Below the pieces are notes generated by a model. That model saw only the letters and a program-made list of their open reading frames with translations. It had not been told where the DNA came from and searched no databases. This document shows positions 18,091 to 26,474 of a DNA stretch of 64,000 bases, piece by piece. Position 1 is the stretch's first letter. Each line of letters begins with the position of its first letter. Position numbers and translations under genes: made by a program. Source of the stretch: a gamma proteobacterium symbiont of Ctena orbiculata (GTDB lineage Bacteria > Pseudomonadota > Gammaproteobacteria > Chromatiales > Chromatiaceae); assembly GCA_003058525.1 (NCBI GenBank), contig QBVD01000062.1, positions 1 to 64,000 on the forward strand, written 5' to 3'.

Positions 18091-19158
18091 ATGGCCTCTA
18101 TCGTCAAACGTGAAGGCAAAAAGGGATCCACCTATAGGGTGAGAGTCCGAAAAGGTGGAAGGTATGTCTCAAAGACGTTTACCCGTTTGACTGATGCAAA
18201 ATCTTGGGCATCGGAAATGGAATCGAAGATCGACAGCCGGCAACTACCGTCTGCCGAAGCTCTCAAGCATTCTCTGGCTGACCTCATAGACAGGTATCTC
18301 GAGAATGAGCTGGGAGAGGTCAAGACCGCAAAGGATAAGGCCCGGCATCTCAGGTGGTGGAAAGATCAGGTTGGTGGGGTCAAGCTGGCCGACATTACAC
18401 CAACCCTGCTGTCTGAATACCGGGACAAACTAAAGAAAAGGATGCAGCCGGGTACAGTCAACCGCTATCTGACCAGTATTTCGCATGCCTTCAGTGTGGC
18501 AGTCCGTGAATGGGGCTGGATCGAGTTGAATCCTGTTTCCAAGGTTCGAAAGTTAAAAGAACCGCGGGGTAGGGTGCGGTTCCTGAGTGAGGATTCTGTC
18601 GATCAACAGGGTAGGGCGGTCCACGGTGAAAGAACTCGACTTCTCGATGCCTGCCATAAATCCCGTAGTCCTGTCCTGCATGACATTGTGGTGCTGGCGC
18701 TCTCAACTGGGATGCGTCAGGGCGAGATTCTGAATCTGACCTGGAAGGATGTAGATTTTCGGGATGGTCGTATCACTCTACTCGATACCAAAAATGGTGA
18801 TATCCGAGCAATACCAATCATAGGTATGGCGCTCGAACTACTGAAAAAGCGCGCCAAGGTTAGAAGACTTGATACTCAACTTGTCTTTCCGGATAAATCC
18901 GGGAAGGCGCCGGCAAAGTTTCGGGATGCGTGGCTGGCGGCTCTCGAACGGGCTGAGATTGACGATTTTCGTTTCCATGACCTTCGGCATACAGCGGCAT
19001 CGTATCTCGCTATGAGCGGCGCAACGCTGGCCGAGATTGCAGAAATACTCGGTCATAAAACGCTAGCTATGGTAAAGCGTTACAGCCATTTCTCAACTGA
19101 TCACGTGAGCGGTGTTCTTTCTAAATTGGATGACCGCATGTTCGGGGGTGGCTCATGA
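18091..19158 (+). CDS. int: Tyrosine recombinase (island integrase)
   Basis: A 355-residue phage-type integrase. An N-terminal arm-binding region (MASIVKREGKKGSTYRVRVR) is followed by a SAM-like core-binding domain (about 60-160) and the catalytic domain. The catalytic residues are visible: Arg in STGMRQGEIL, Lys in the following hairpin (LDTKNGD), H-x-x-R in FHDLRHTAAS, His/Trp position in LGHKT, and Tyr in VKRYSHFS. It catalyses integration at and excision from the tRNA-Ser att site. It reads inward from attL. The ATG at 18091 is chosen over an earlier in-frame codon at 17992 because family members start near this point and GAGG precedes it. Its stop overlaps the next gene by 4 bases. Confidence 0.95.
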   Translation: MASIVKREGKKGSTYRVRVRKGGRYVSKTFTRLTDAKSWASEMESKIDSRQLPSAEALKHSLADLIDRYLENELGEVKTAKDKARHLRWWKDQVGGVKLADITPTLLSEYRDKLKKRMQPGTVNRYLTSISHAFSVAVREWGWIELNPVSKVRKLKEPRGRVRFLSEDSVDQQGRAVHGERTRLLDACHKSRSPVLHDIVVLALSTGMRQGEILNLTWKDVDFRDGRITLLDTKNGDIRAIPIIGMALELLKKRAKVRRLDTQLVFPDKSGKAPAKFRDAWLAALERAEIDDFRFHDLRHTAASYLAMSGATLAEIAEILGHKTLAMVKRYSHFSTDHVSGVLSKLDDRMFGGGS

Positions 19159-19784
19159 CAGAATCAAAAAGGCTTTCTTGTAAGATTACGTTTACTAAAG
19201 CTCAGACAGATGCCCTTAAGAAAATCTGTGCTAAACCTGACTTCTTAAGCCAGATTTCTGTAGTTATATTAAATCAAATTTATTGGGATGCGTTTAGAGA
19301 AACAATTGACGAAAGAAATCAGGCATTAAAAAAGATCAAAGGCTATGCCAAGAAGATATTAAGTGAAAAGAAATATCTTTTTGGTATTGATTTGTACGGG
19401 GTTAAAGACATCGATTTTAATAAATTCGAAAAACACATTTCTTCATTAGAGCCGGTCAAAAAAATATCACGCACTGAGAATGCATTGTTTGCCATTGCCT
19501 ACATCTTAAGGAAGAATGGCTATTCAATAAATTTGAATCCTACTAAAAATGAGATAGGGGAGTTTCTTACAACGGCAGAAATTGTTTTTAATGTAGCAGG
19601 TATAAACGCTACACGAGAAAGCATTGAGAAAGCTGCCCGTCGAGCTGGAATTGAATCTGGCAACGGCCAAGTTCCCTTTCACCCCAGTATGTTACCTTTG
19701 TCACCTTTAGGGTGGAACGCGGAATGTTCATATGCTACATCGAATGGCTGTTTTAGCGCGACTTACACCTATAGTGCGATCTAA
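19155..19784 (+). CDS. Island protein of unknown function
   Basis: A 209-residue, lysine-rich soluble protein (MTESKRLSCKITFTKAQTDA), coupled to the integrase by ATGA. No signal peptide, membrane helix or known motif is seen. Its composition is more AT-rich than the integrase, which suggests a separate origin. I do not recognise it. Confidence 0.65.
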   Translation: MTESKRLSCKITFTKAQTDALKKICAKPDFLSQISVVILNQIYWDAFRETIDERNQALKKIKGYAKKILSEKKYLFGIDLYGVKDIDFNKFEKHISSLEPVKKISRTENALFAIAYILRKNGYSINLNPTKNEIGEFLTTAEIVFNVAGINATRESIEKAARRAGIESGNGQVPFHPSMLPLSPLGWNAECSYATSNGCFSATYTYSAI

Positions 19785-19921
19785 TATCTCTCCTAATTTA
19801 AGACATATTATTATTTTTTTGTTTATTTTTGTCCTAGATAATTCTGCCGGCTGAATTTACATTTATCCTCAATCAATAAGAATAATTCTCAGTATTTTTC
19901 ATAAATGTAGAGGATATAGCA

Positions 19922-20128
19922 ATGCCGATTCCGACACTTTCAACAGTCAAGCAATTCTCAGCTAAATACCCCGCATGGTCAGAGGCAAGCGTCCGCTGGA
20001 ATGTCTTCAACGCAGAGAAAAATGGTTTGGCCGAGGCTGGTGCGATTATCAGGGATGGCGGAAAGGTTTTGATCAATGAAGAAAAATGGTTTGAAGTAAA
20101 ACTCAATTTTAGAGAATCAAGGAGTTAA
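19922..20128 (+). CDS. Small DNA-binding protein, AlpA/excisionase-like
   Basis: A 68-residue protein starting MPIPTLSTVKQFSAKYPAWS and including VRWNVFNAEKNGLAEAGAI and GGKVLINEEKWFE. The arrangement of helix-turn-helix plus a KVLI-x-E-x-x-WF wing resembles the short regulators found next to the integrase in P4-like satellites and islands, which act as activators or recombination directionality factors. The assignment rests on size, place and fold pattern. Confidence 0.6.
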   Translation: MPIPTLSTVKQFSAKYPAWSEASVRWNVFNAEKNGLAEAGAIIRDGGKVLINEEKWFEVKLNFRESRS

Positions 20129-20185
20129 TAAGGATTAACAAAAACAGCTAATAAGACAAACCATTTTTTGAAGTGGAATCATCAC

Positions 20186-20389
20186 ATGGATAACAAATCA
20201 AAGATTACGCCAATCCACTCCGAGTACCCTGCAGGATCCTACGGCTGGCGTTTACAACGTGGGCTGTTGACACTTTCAGACCATGGTAAGGCAGGCAGAA
20301 ACAGAGAGCATATATGTACTACTTGTGGCGAATCATTTCAGTCGTCCAGTAGTGATGAAGATTTGTGTAGTTCCTGTTTGGAGTTGTAA
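20186..20389 (+). CDS. Small zinc-ribbon protein
   Basis: A 67-residue protein whose C-terminal third has two Cys pairs (CTTC and CSSC, 17 residues apart), a likely zinc ribbon. The N-terminal part includes SYGWRLQRGLLTLSD. Its stop overlaps the primase start by one base (TAATG), so translation is coupled. Perhaps a primase accessory factor; unproven. Confidence 0.6.
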   Translation: MDNKSKITPIHSEYPAGSYGWRLQRGLLTLSDHGKAGRNREHICTTCGESFQSSSSDEDLCSSCLEL

Positions 20390-21873
20390 TGAGACTTCCG
20401 GAGTTACCGCCTAAACTGGTTGAGATGATTCGCTCGGAGGAGCATTTACGAGCGGAGTCTATATTGTGGCTTGGCAGCTGCGTGAATGGCGACGACCCAT
20501 GGCCAGTTATTGAGGCTGCACATAAGGTTAATCCCGGGCTAGATAAATATGCAATGTTCAAAGCGCTGGGAGGAACAGAAGCCCCACCAATTGCAGAAGA
20601 TGCGACCCATTATGATTTAGCAAGTCACTATATAAATAGTCTTGGTAAACCTAAACCGGTGGCCGATGAAAACCATATATGGTTGCCAGATACATCAACA
20701 GGTTTATGGAAGTGCCGCACACTTGCTTCTCTGCAGGCTGAAATAGGTAGTAATTACACTGTTAAATACTGTAAGCGCCTTTCTGATTATCGGGCAGTTG
20801 CACAACTCACATACGACCTTTGCTATGACCCGCTTTTTTTTACAGCTGCGCCAATAGGCTTGGCCGTAGATGGCGAGTTTTACCAAGTCAAAGATCAGCA
20901 GATTGATTGTGTTCCATTGACACCGGAATTAAGACAGCGTTTTGCAGTTAACGTCCGCCCAGAGAAGGGTAATCCAACATTATTTCTGGCTTTTCTTGAA
21001 AGCACATTCGCGCATGTTAATAGAGATGTGCAAGATCAACAGATTAAACTGTTACAAGAAGTAGTTGGCGCTGTTCTTTGCGGTATTGCGTACAAGTTTG
21101 AAGTTGTTGTTTTGCTGATCGGGCCCGGAGGCGCCGGCAAGTCGACATTGCTACGCATTATTGAGGCGCTGATTCCACGTGAGTATGTCTGCGCAATATC
21201 GCCATTTGCTTGGGGCAATGAATACTACCGGGCATCCCTGGCCGGCAAACGGATGAATCTGGTTGGCGAACTACCTGGTGATAAACAGATACCTGCTGAT
21301 CAATTCAAACAGGTGACTGGTCGGGACCGAGTGACGGGTCGATACCCACATGGCAGGCCATTTGACTTTCAACCTACTGCAGCACATCTATTTAACTCAA
21401 ATCACTTCCCAAACACTCGGGATCAATCCAGTGGCTTTTGGCGGCGGTGGCTATGCCTGGGGTTTGACAATCCAGTAAAGGAAGATCAGCGGGAAAAGGA
21501 TCTCGATAGATCAATTATTCAGCATGAACTACCCGCGATCGTACATTGGGCCTTGGAGGGTTCTGCACGTGTAGTGGCCCAAGATGGTTTCAGCAGGAGT
21601 CAACGGTCTGATCAGCTCATCGATGAGTGGCGGCAGAAGTCTGATGCTGTGGCTGAGTTCATTCACGATACTGAGGCTGTAACTATTGATACAACACATG
21701 ACACACCACGAACCGAAGTCTACGAGTCATTCAAACAATGGTGTAGAGATGTTCAACGCAGGCCTATGTCCAAAGCAGTCTTCTATTCCAGACTTGAGGG
21801 ACTTGGTTTCCGTTTAAAACGCAAGCACGGCTATGACTATGTAGAGGGTCTCCGCCTTCTAAATCGGTCATGA
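20389..21873 (+). CDS. P4/D5-type primase-helicase (SF3 helicase)
   Basis: A 494-residue replication protein. The N-terminal 200 residues fit a D5_N-like region. The SF3 helicase core follows with Walker A GPGGAGKST (about residue 246), Walker B-like NLVGELPG, and sensor motif AHLFNSNHFP; the C-terminal winged part (KAVFYSRLEGLGFRLKRKHG) resembles that of phage/plasmid primases. It lacks an obvious zinc-binding primase head, so it may be helicase only. Role: replicate the excised island. The 3' end of the gene forms the first part of a repeat duplicated just downstream. Confidence 0.88.
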   Translation: MRLPELPPKLVEMIRSEEHLRAESILWLGSCVNGDDPWPVIEAAHKVNPGLDKYAMFKALGGTEAPPIAEDATHYDLASHYINSLGKPKPVADENHIWLPDTSTGLWKCRTLASLQAEIGSNYTVKYCKRLSDYRAVAQLTYDLCYDPLFFTAAPIGLAVDGEFYQVKDQQIDCVPLTPELRQRFAVNVRPEKGNPTLFLAFLESTFAHVNRDVQDQQIKLLQEVVGAVLCGIAYKFEVVVLLIGPGGAGKSTLLRIIEALIPREYVCAISPFAWGNEYYRASLAGKRMNLVGELPGDKQIPADQFKQVTGRDRVTGRYPHGRPFDFQPTAAHLFNSNHFPNTRDQSSGFWRRWLCLGFDNPVKEDQREKDLDRSIIQHELPAIVHWALEGSARVVAQDGFSRSQRSDQLIDEWRQKSDAVAEFIHDTEAVTIDTTHDTPRTEVYESFKQWCRDVQRRPMSKAVFYSRLEGLGFRLKRKHGYDYVEGLRLLNRS

Positions 21874-22133
21874 ATAAGGGGGAAAAAGGGGAAGAAATAT
21901 GGTTACAAAGTTTTGTATGCGCGCGGGTAGAAACTTTTACTGTCTTTTTCCTTCCCTTTTTTCCCCCAATCAGGGTGAACCTAATAAAACAAGGAGTTAG
22001 AAGGTCTACGCCTTCTAATGCGGTCATGAATCAGGGGGAATCAGGGGGAAAAAGGGGAAAAACTATGGTTACAAAGATTTGTATACGCGCGGGTAGAAAC
22101 TTTTACCGTCTTTTACCTTCCCTTTTTTCCCCA
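21843..22133 (+). repeat. Two copies of a ~125-bp repeat, each a long inverted repeat (possible replication origin)
   Basis: Copy 1 is 21843-21966 and copy 2 about 22000-22133. Both start with the last codons of the primase (GGTCT-x-CGCCTTCTAA...CGGTCATGAAT), then a GGGGGAAAAAGGGGAA arm, TATGGTTACAAAG, a GCGCGGGTAGAAACTTTTAC core and a CTTCCCTTTTTTCCCC arm complementary to the first. Copy 2 also has an extra AATCAGGGGG. Iterated purine/pyrimidine dyads directly behind a satellite primase suggest an origin or primase-binding site. Confidence 0.6.
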
Positions 22134-22332
22134 AGCATGGAGCAATTTTAGGGTGGAACCAATTAGAGGGAGGGGGGGTTAGAAGTCTAGAGGGTTGCCG
22201 GATCTAGACCGAACGCTACTAGACGCATTTACAAGCGGGAATTATAGAGGGGGGGTATATCAACTGATTGATTTGAACATGAATTTTAGCACTCCATGAA
22301 CGAAAGACATTTACAACTGATGGGAGTTGGCA

Positions 22333-22569
22333 ATGAATGAACCACACAAATACTTCGAAGAAGAACTTGCCGGAAAAATCGAGGAAGCCTGCGAACCACT
22401 TTCGAAACAGTACAGTTTCAATGACATTAGTCTTGCTCTGCTATCTGTATCTGTTAAGCGCCTTATTAAAGCTGGCGGGCCGATTGCAGCAATGGGGCAA
22501 TTGATAAAAATAATTAATTTTTTACCCAAGCTAACCCCTAAAGATATCAAACCACATGAAATCAACTAG
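22333..22569 (+). CDS. Small helical island protein, unknown function
   Basis: A 78-residue protein (MNEPHKYFEEELAGKIEEAC...), acidic N-terminus, mostly helical by composition. ATG at 22333 follows GGGAG by 8 bases. It precedes the capsid gene group. I do not recognise it. Confidence 0.55.
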   Translation: MNEPHKYFEEELAGKIEEACEPLSKQYSFNDISLALLSVSVKRLIKAGGPIAAMGQLIKIINFLPKLTPKDIKPHEIN

Positions 22570-22619
22570 TGATTCATACTATGAAATGTTGTAAAATTAG
22601 TAACATAGGAGACATCGGA

Positions 22620-22817
22620 ATGATTCTTCTATCGGAGTCGACACCGGATCGCCATATCCCTATTGTTGACTGTAGTAGCTCCCCTCTTCCGCCCCGTCAT
22701 AGGCTCGAGTGTACGCTACCGATAAATGTTGAATTTGTTAATTCGGCATCGGTATCACGTGCACTCAATTCAATACGTCACCGATGCCTCAATTATGAGG
22801 TGACTCATGAAAAATAA
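22620..22817 (+). CDS. Small protein overlapping the capsid gene start, unknown
   Basis: A 65-residue frame from ATG 22620, preceded by AGGAG at the right distance (MILLSESTPDRHIPIVDCSS). Its last 11 bases overlap the capsid start, suggesting coupling. It may be a small head-assembly or regulatory protein; no motif supports a choice. Confidence 0.45.
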   Translation: MILLSESTPDRHIPIVDCSSSPLPPRHRLECTLPINVEFVNSASVSRALNSIRHRCLNYEVTHEK

Positions 22818-24078
22818 ATCAGTACAAGATTATCTCGAAGACCGTGGAAAGGTCGTCGATAAAATGCGTGGCATGCTTGATGCGGCCGCTTTAGAAGGCC
22901 GTGATTTAACGCCTGAAGAGATCGAGAAATATGAAGCTCTAGAACGGAAGCAAGAGGCACTTGGCAAACAAGCTGAGTTGATGGAAAGTCAGGACACCCT
23001 TGAAGACAAGCTATCACAACCATGGAAACCATTACAAAATAACCGATCGCTAAATGGTGGTGCTGCTGGTCAGGGTAATCAACCAAAAAATATTGTTCCA
23101 GCAAGTGAAATATTTTCTGAAGCAACGGACGCACCGCAACCTTCGCCAGGCGTCACACTCGGCGGTATTCTGCGAGCGATGGCAGGTGCAGGAACGACAC
23201 CGGTTATACAAAACGCCCTCAGTATCGGGACAGATACCGCCGGTGGTTATACGGTACCTACGGCGCTCTTGGCACAACTCATAGACGCATTACGAGCAAA
23301 AAGTGTGTGTAATGCTGCGGGATGTCAAACTGTTGTACTCAACACCAAGGAGACAAACGTAGCCCGGCTAGATGCCGATCCTATAGCCGCATGGCGTGCT
23401 GAACAAGCGCTCGTCGCGGAGAGTGATCCGACGTTCGGCAACGTACAATTCAATGCGGAAAGCTTGGCCGTGCTGGTAAAGGTTAGTTTCGAACTCCTAC
23501 AAGACTCGTTAAACGTCGAACAGGCGCTTATGAACGCCTTCGCTCAGAGTCTTGCGCTAACGCTCGATCAAGCCGCCCTCAATGGTGCAGGATCAGCAAA
23601 TGAACCACTAGGCATTGTTAATACGCCAGGTATCAAAACAGTCGACATGGGAGTAAATGGGGCAGCCTTATCCAACTATGACCCGATGATTAATTCATCC
23701 TACGAATTGGCAAATGCAAACGCAGGTAAGGCTACGGCCGCAGTGATGGCGCCGAGAACGGAAATGGAATTTGCAAAATTGGTCGATTCGACCGGTCAGC
23801 CTTTACAGCGGCCATCGATGATCAAAGACCTACCCTTCCTATCAACAACTACGATGCCGATTACTGAGACGCATGGTACAGCAAATAACGCCAGCTCCAT
23901 CATAGTCGGTGATTTTAGTCAGTTGTGGATTGGGATCAGGCAACAACTTCGGATAGAGGTTCTACGTGAGAAGTTCATGGACAACCTTCAGGTAGGCTTT
24001 ATCGCCCACCTAAGAGCCGATGTTGCGCTTGCCCACCCACAGAGTTTCTGTCATGTGCAGGGGGTGGTACCTACCTAA
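22807..24078 (+). CDS. HK97-fold phage major capsid protein
   Basis: A 423-residue protein. The N-terminal 80 residues form an acidic/basic coiled-coil delta-like domain (EDRGKVVDKMRGMLDAAALEGRDLTPEEIEKYEALE). From about residue 120 the HK97 fold is recognisable: GTDTAGGYTVPT, AESDPTFGNVQF, a helix SFELLQDSLNVEQALMNAF, DQAALNGAG and C-terminal REKFMDNLQVGFIAHLRAD. No protease, portal, terminase or tail gene accompanies it in the island. It may form small shells for island DNA with helper-phage parts, or interfere with helper capsids. An encapsulin-type compartment is a less likely alternative because the delta-like domain is present. Confidence 0.88.
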   Translation: MKNKSVQDYLEDRGKVVDKMRGMLDAAALEGRDLTPEEIEKYEALERKQEALGKQAELMESQDTLEDKLSQPWKPLQNNRSLNGGAAGQGNQPKNIVPASEIFSEATDAPQPSPGVTLGGILRAMAGAGTTPVIQNALSIGTDTAGGYTVPTALLAQLIDALRAKSVCNAAGCQTVVLNTKETNVARLDADPIAAWRAEQALVAESDPTFGNVQFNAESLAVLVKVSFELLQDSLNVEQALMNAFAQSLALTLDQAALNGAGSANEPLGIVNTPGIKTVDMGVNGAALSNYDPMINSSYELANANAGKATAAVMAPRTEMEFAKLVDSTGQPLQRPSMIKDLPFLSTTTMPITETHGTANNASSIIVGDFSQLWIGIRQQLRIEVLREKFMDNLQVGFIAHLRADVALAHPQSFCHVQGVVPT

Positions 24079-24273
24079 ACTTATATACGGCCCTGGGCAT
24101 GGCTAAAAAAACTACCCAATTTCTGTAGAGCCTCCTAGAGGGCCAGTATTAGTCGGCGAGTGCCTGGTTCATAGAAATAACCCCGACAGCCTGCGGCCCG
24201 AAATTATGAGCCCATTGTGGCTTACCTCCTCGGGCGTGGCAGGCAATATAAAAGATCCTTTACGACTATTGGC

Positions 24274-24531
24274 TTAATCTGACTCGATCGACGCGCCAAG
24301 GTCGACCATTTTCTTGTACACACGGTTGAGTTCGTCGCTGTTCATGGTGAGTTTCGCGGCAAGGAAAAACAGCATATGAAAACTCATGTACCGGGGGTTT
24401 TTCCCGCCAGTATATTTTCGCCACTGCTGACCGCCAGCAACATGGATATAGTCGGCCATCTCGGATTGAGTGAGACCAAGCTCCTTGCGGATCACCTGTA
24501 GATCATCAGTTGTCGGTGGTGTGTATTTCAT
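24274..24531 (-). CDS. HTH (XRE-like) regulator of the island
   Basis: An 85-residue protein with LQVIRKELGLTQSEMADYIHV, a clear XRE-type helix-turn-helix, then GGQQWRKYTGGKNPRYMSFH, a pattern seen in short phage-associated regulators. AGGG precedes the ATG at 24531. It is read away from the immunity-RNA region and is probably its divergent regulator. Confidence 0.75.
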   Translation of the reverse strand: MKYTPPTTDDLQVIRKELGLTQSEMADYIHVAGGQQWRKYTGGKNPRYMSFHMLFFLAAKLTMNSDELNRVYKKMVDLGASIESD

Positions 24532-24631
24532 GGGGGTTCCCTGGCTTTTATCCTCGGTTTTTGGCCGGAATCTATGTATGTCACTGATCGGGAATTGTGT
24601 CAATCAGATCCATGGACGGGGTGGAAAATCT

Positions 24632-24659
24632 TTGAAATTCTGGCTGGGTGCGGTATTCT
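24632..24659 (+). promoter_or_regulatory. Promoter of the immunity-RNA transcript
   Basis: TTGAAA at 24632-24637 and TATTCT at 24654-24659, spacing 16, would start transcription near 24666, directly before the seqA-like element at 24668. Confidence 0.5.
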
Positions 24660-24667
24660 GAATCTAC

Positions 24668-24857
24668 TACTAATCTACAAGCGGACTCCGCACCCGTCAG
24701 ACCTGCGGTTTTTTTGTGCCTGTAATCCGGGCATGACCGGTTTTTATGGCGGGTTGATAGGGCCGAATAAAAGACCTTAGGGGAATAAGCCCAGCCGTCT
24801 TGTAGCGGTAGTTGAGACCCGCCACCCTTATTTTGGTGGCGAATACTAAACTACAAG
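24668..24857 (+). ncRNA. P4-like immunity RNA region (seqA/seqB/seqC-like)
   Basis: TACTAATCTACAAG at 24668-24681 and TACTAAACTACAAG at 24844-24857 agree in 13 of 14 bases. Between them CTTGTAGCGGTAGT at 24799-24812 is complementary to both. In phage P4, seqB in the CI RNA pairs with seqA and seqC in the leader and causes early termination. Here a hairpin with seven Ts (24688-24715) lies directly after seqA, seqC contains the Shine-Dalgarno of the next gene, and a CGCCACC/GGTGGCG stem lies at 24820-24841. The layout is seen; RNA processing and function are inferred. Confidence 0.5.
24688..24715 (+). terminator. Early terminator after the seqA-like element
   Basis: CCGCA (24688-24692) and TGCGG (24704-24708) form a short stem followed by seven Ts. 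It would end the leader transcript before the HTH gene, as the P4 t1 site does. Confidence 0.5.
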
Positions 24858-24866
24858 GAGATCATC

Positions 24867-25244
24867 ATGACCACTAAGATGCATAGTGTATCCCGACCGC
24901 ATAGTAGCTATTGTCAATCTTCAGTACCGAGAGTTGATTTCAACCTAATAGGTTTGCGCCTCAAAATGGAAAGAAAATCACTCGGGCTATCGCAGTTAGA
25001 AGTGGCTGAGTTTCTTGGTGTCTCGGAAAGATCAGTCGGGAGATATGAAAGGCTCGGTATCAGAGATTTGGCTGTACTAGACCAAGTGTGTCGTATGTAC
25101 GATATTTTACTCCCTGATATAATATCGACACACGATAATTATGACTGGATTTCAGAGGCGATTAAGCGATTAGGCCCCGAGGCTGTTACCGTTCTGTCCG
25201 CACTGTGTAACAGCATCGAAGCAGATAGGGGGGTTCTATCATGA
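24867..25244 (+). CDS. XRE-family HTH regulator
   Basis: A 125-residue protein. Residues about 28-80 hold the helix-turn-helix (GLRLKMERKSLGLSQLEVAE, then FLGVSERSVGRYE), followed by an acidic C-terminal region. ACAAGGAG lies 5 bases before the ATG and is part of the seqC-like repeat, so its translation could be regulated by RNA pairing. Its stop overlaps the next small frame (ATGA). Confidence 0.8.
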   Translation: MTTKMHSVSRPHSSYCQSSVPRVDFNLIGLRLKMERKSLGLSQLEVAEFLGVSERSVGRYERLGIRDLAVLDQVCRMYDILLPDIISTHDNYDWISEAIKRLGPEAVTVLSALCNSIEADRGVLS

Positions 25245-25382
25245 CTGCTAAAATAGTCCAGCTAACCCCTCCTACATCATCGGCTTTAAGAAGTATTATC
25301 CGATCTGATTAGTGAAGCAGTATCGAGTAAAGCCCAGTTGTTTAGCTCACTATCTGGTTTCGTTGAAAACTTATTGAAATAG
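25241..25382 (+). pseudogene. Short coupled gene, apparently frameshifted
   Basis: ATG at 25241 (overlapping the HTH stop) reads MTAKIVQLTPPTSSALRSI and stops at 25312. In the next frame, from 25296 to 25382, a plausible C-terminus continues (LSDLISEAVSSKAQLFSSLS...), ending just at the terminator. One inserted base near 25290-25297 would join them into a roughly 46-residue protein. Sequencing error, decay or programmed shift cannot be told apart. Confidence 0.35.
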
Positions 25383-25406
25383 CCCCGCTTTGTCGGGGCT
25401 TTAAAA
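25381..25406 (+). terminator. Rho-independent terminator of the HTH operon
   Basis: AGCCCCG and CGGGGCT enclose a CTTTGT loop and are followed by TTAAAA; it lies exactly at the end of the preceding small gene. Confidence 0.75.
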
Positions 25407-25468
25407 TAAGTATAATTTCTCTTAATAATATATAGGCAGTAATTTCTTATTGGCTAAATGCGAGAGTA

Positions 25469-26446
25469 TTATGCTGATATCATATAATCTCGAAACAATT
25501 CCCAAGAATAGTCTTCATTGAATAACTTAAATAAGTTGGTTGCCCATTTTTGCTCAAGTGTCGATTGATCAGAAAACCGTAAAGGTTTTTTGAAACTTGC
25601 TTCAAGATTAATAGTTATTCCAAGTAGTTTTATATGCTCATTTTTATTGTTAATACCAAATTTGTTCATTAATTCTATATCTTGCAAATAAGGATATTTT
25701 GGTAAAGAACTAAAGGCACAGTGTACGGCTTCAAACTTAACAACAGTATTATTAGTATGTATACTAAATTTCATGCCGAATTGTTCATACTTATCTCGTA
25801 TAACTTTTGTACCTTTAGGAACGTGAAGAGTAATGCTTTTAGCTTTTAATAGGGGATTCCAGTCTTCTTTCTTTGCATTAATAGTATAGTGAATTAGATC
25901 TTTTGGGATGAGCCCGCTAGACCCGCCGGCTCCCCCCAAAAGTGTCACTGTACCTGTATCAGTATAACCAATTAGGGTATACGGCTCGCTTAGCCAATCT
26001 AATATTGAGTACTCAAGCAGGTTCCCGATTATCTTATTAGATTGGCAAATGTCATTGCTCTTCAAAAGGTTCCATTCTGGTAGATCTTTCAAGGCAGTAT
26101 ATTTTTGGTAAATGCTTAGATTTTTAATGCCTCTAAATTTATAAGTGTAATCAATTGGTTCATTATTCAAGTTTCGCCCGATAGGTAAGATCACTCCATT
26201 AGTTGCGTCGTATGCAATAAAAACATTAGTTTTCTGAACAACAGCTGGTGGGGCGTCAATCCATATTTCTTTAACGCCTAAGTAAACAGATAGTAAAATA
26301 GCGCCAATAGTAGGAAAAATTATGTGGATTGTTTTGTTATTAAAATCATTAATGTATAAAAAATAAGTTACAGCAATAAAAAATGAAACGATAATTATAT
26401 AAAAAAATATAACCATTTTTTTTCCATTTATTTCGAATGAGTACAT
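25469..26446 (-). CDS. Two-TM membrane protein, probable partner of the NDT/TIR-like protein
   Basis: A 325-residue protein with two N-terminal membrane helices (VIFFYIIIVSFFIAVTYFLY and IIFPTIGAILLSVYLG) and a large soluble C-terminal part without a known motif; a Gly-rich LLGGAGGSSG loop occurs near residue 175. AT-rich like its partner and unlike the flanking chromosome. It follows the deoxyribosyltransferase-like gene by 28 bases in one transcript. By analogy with two-gene defence systems it could be the membrane-damaging effector, but this is inference. ATG at 26416 is an alternative start. Confidence 0.6.
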   Translation of the reverse strand: MYSFEINGKKMVIFFYIIIVSFFIAVTYFLYINDFNNKTIHIIFPTIGAILLSVYLGVKEIWIDAPPAVVQKTNVFIAYDATNGVILPIGRNLNNEPIDYTYKFRGIKNLSIYQKYTALKDLPEWNLLKSNDICQSNKIIGNLLEYSILDWLSEPYTLIGYTDTGTVTLLGGAGGSSGLIPKDLIHYTINAKKEDWNPLLKAKSITLHVPKGTKVIRDKYEQFGMKFSIHTNNTVVKFEAVHCAFSSLPKYPYLQDIELMNKFGINNKNEHIKLLGITINLEASFKKPLRFSDQSTLEQKWATNLFKLFNEDYSWELFRDYMISA

Positions 26447-26474
26447 ATAGTGACTTATGTGATTAACTGATGAT

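Noticed and set aside
22807-24078. Encapsulin instead of phage capsid
   Set aside because: The long helical delta-like N-terminal domain and the phage-type neighbours fit a capsid better, and no cargo enzyme gene with a targeting tail is adjacent.
24574-24780. Ash/Icd-like small protein in the immunity region
   Set aside because: The frame resembles the C-terminus of such phage proteins (for example RFFCACNPGMTGFYGG), but it overlaps the leader RNA and has no ribosome site, so it is left as an unproven possibility.
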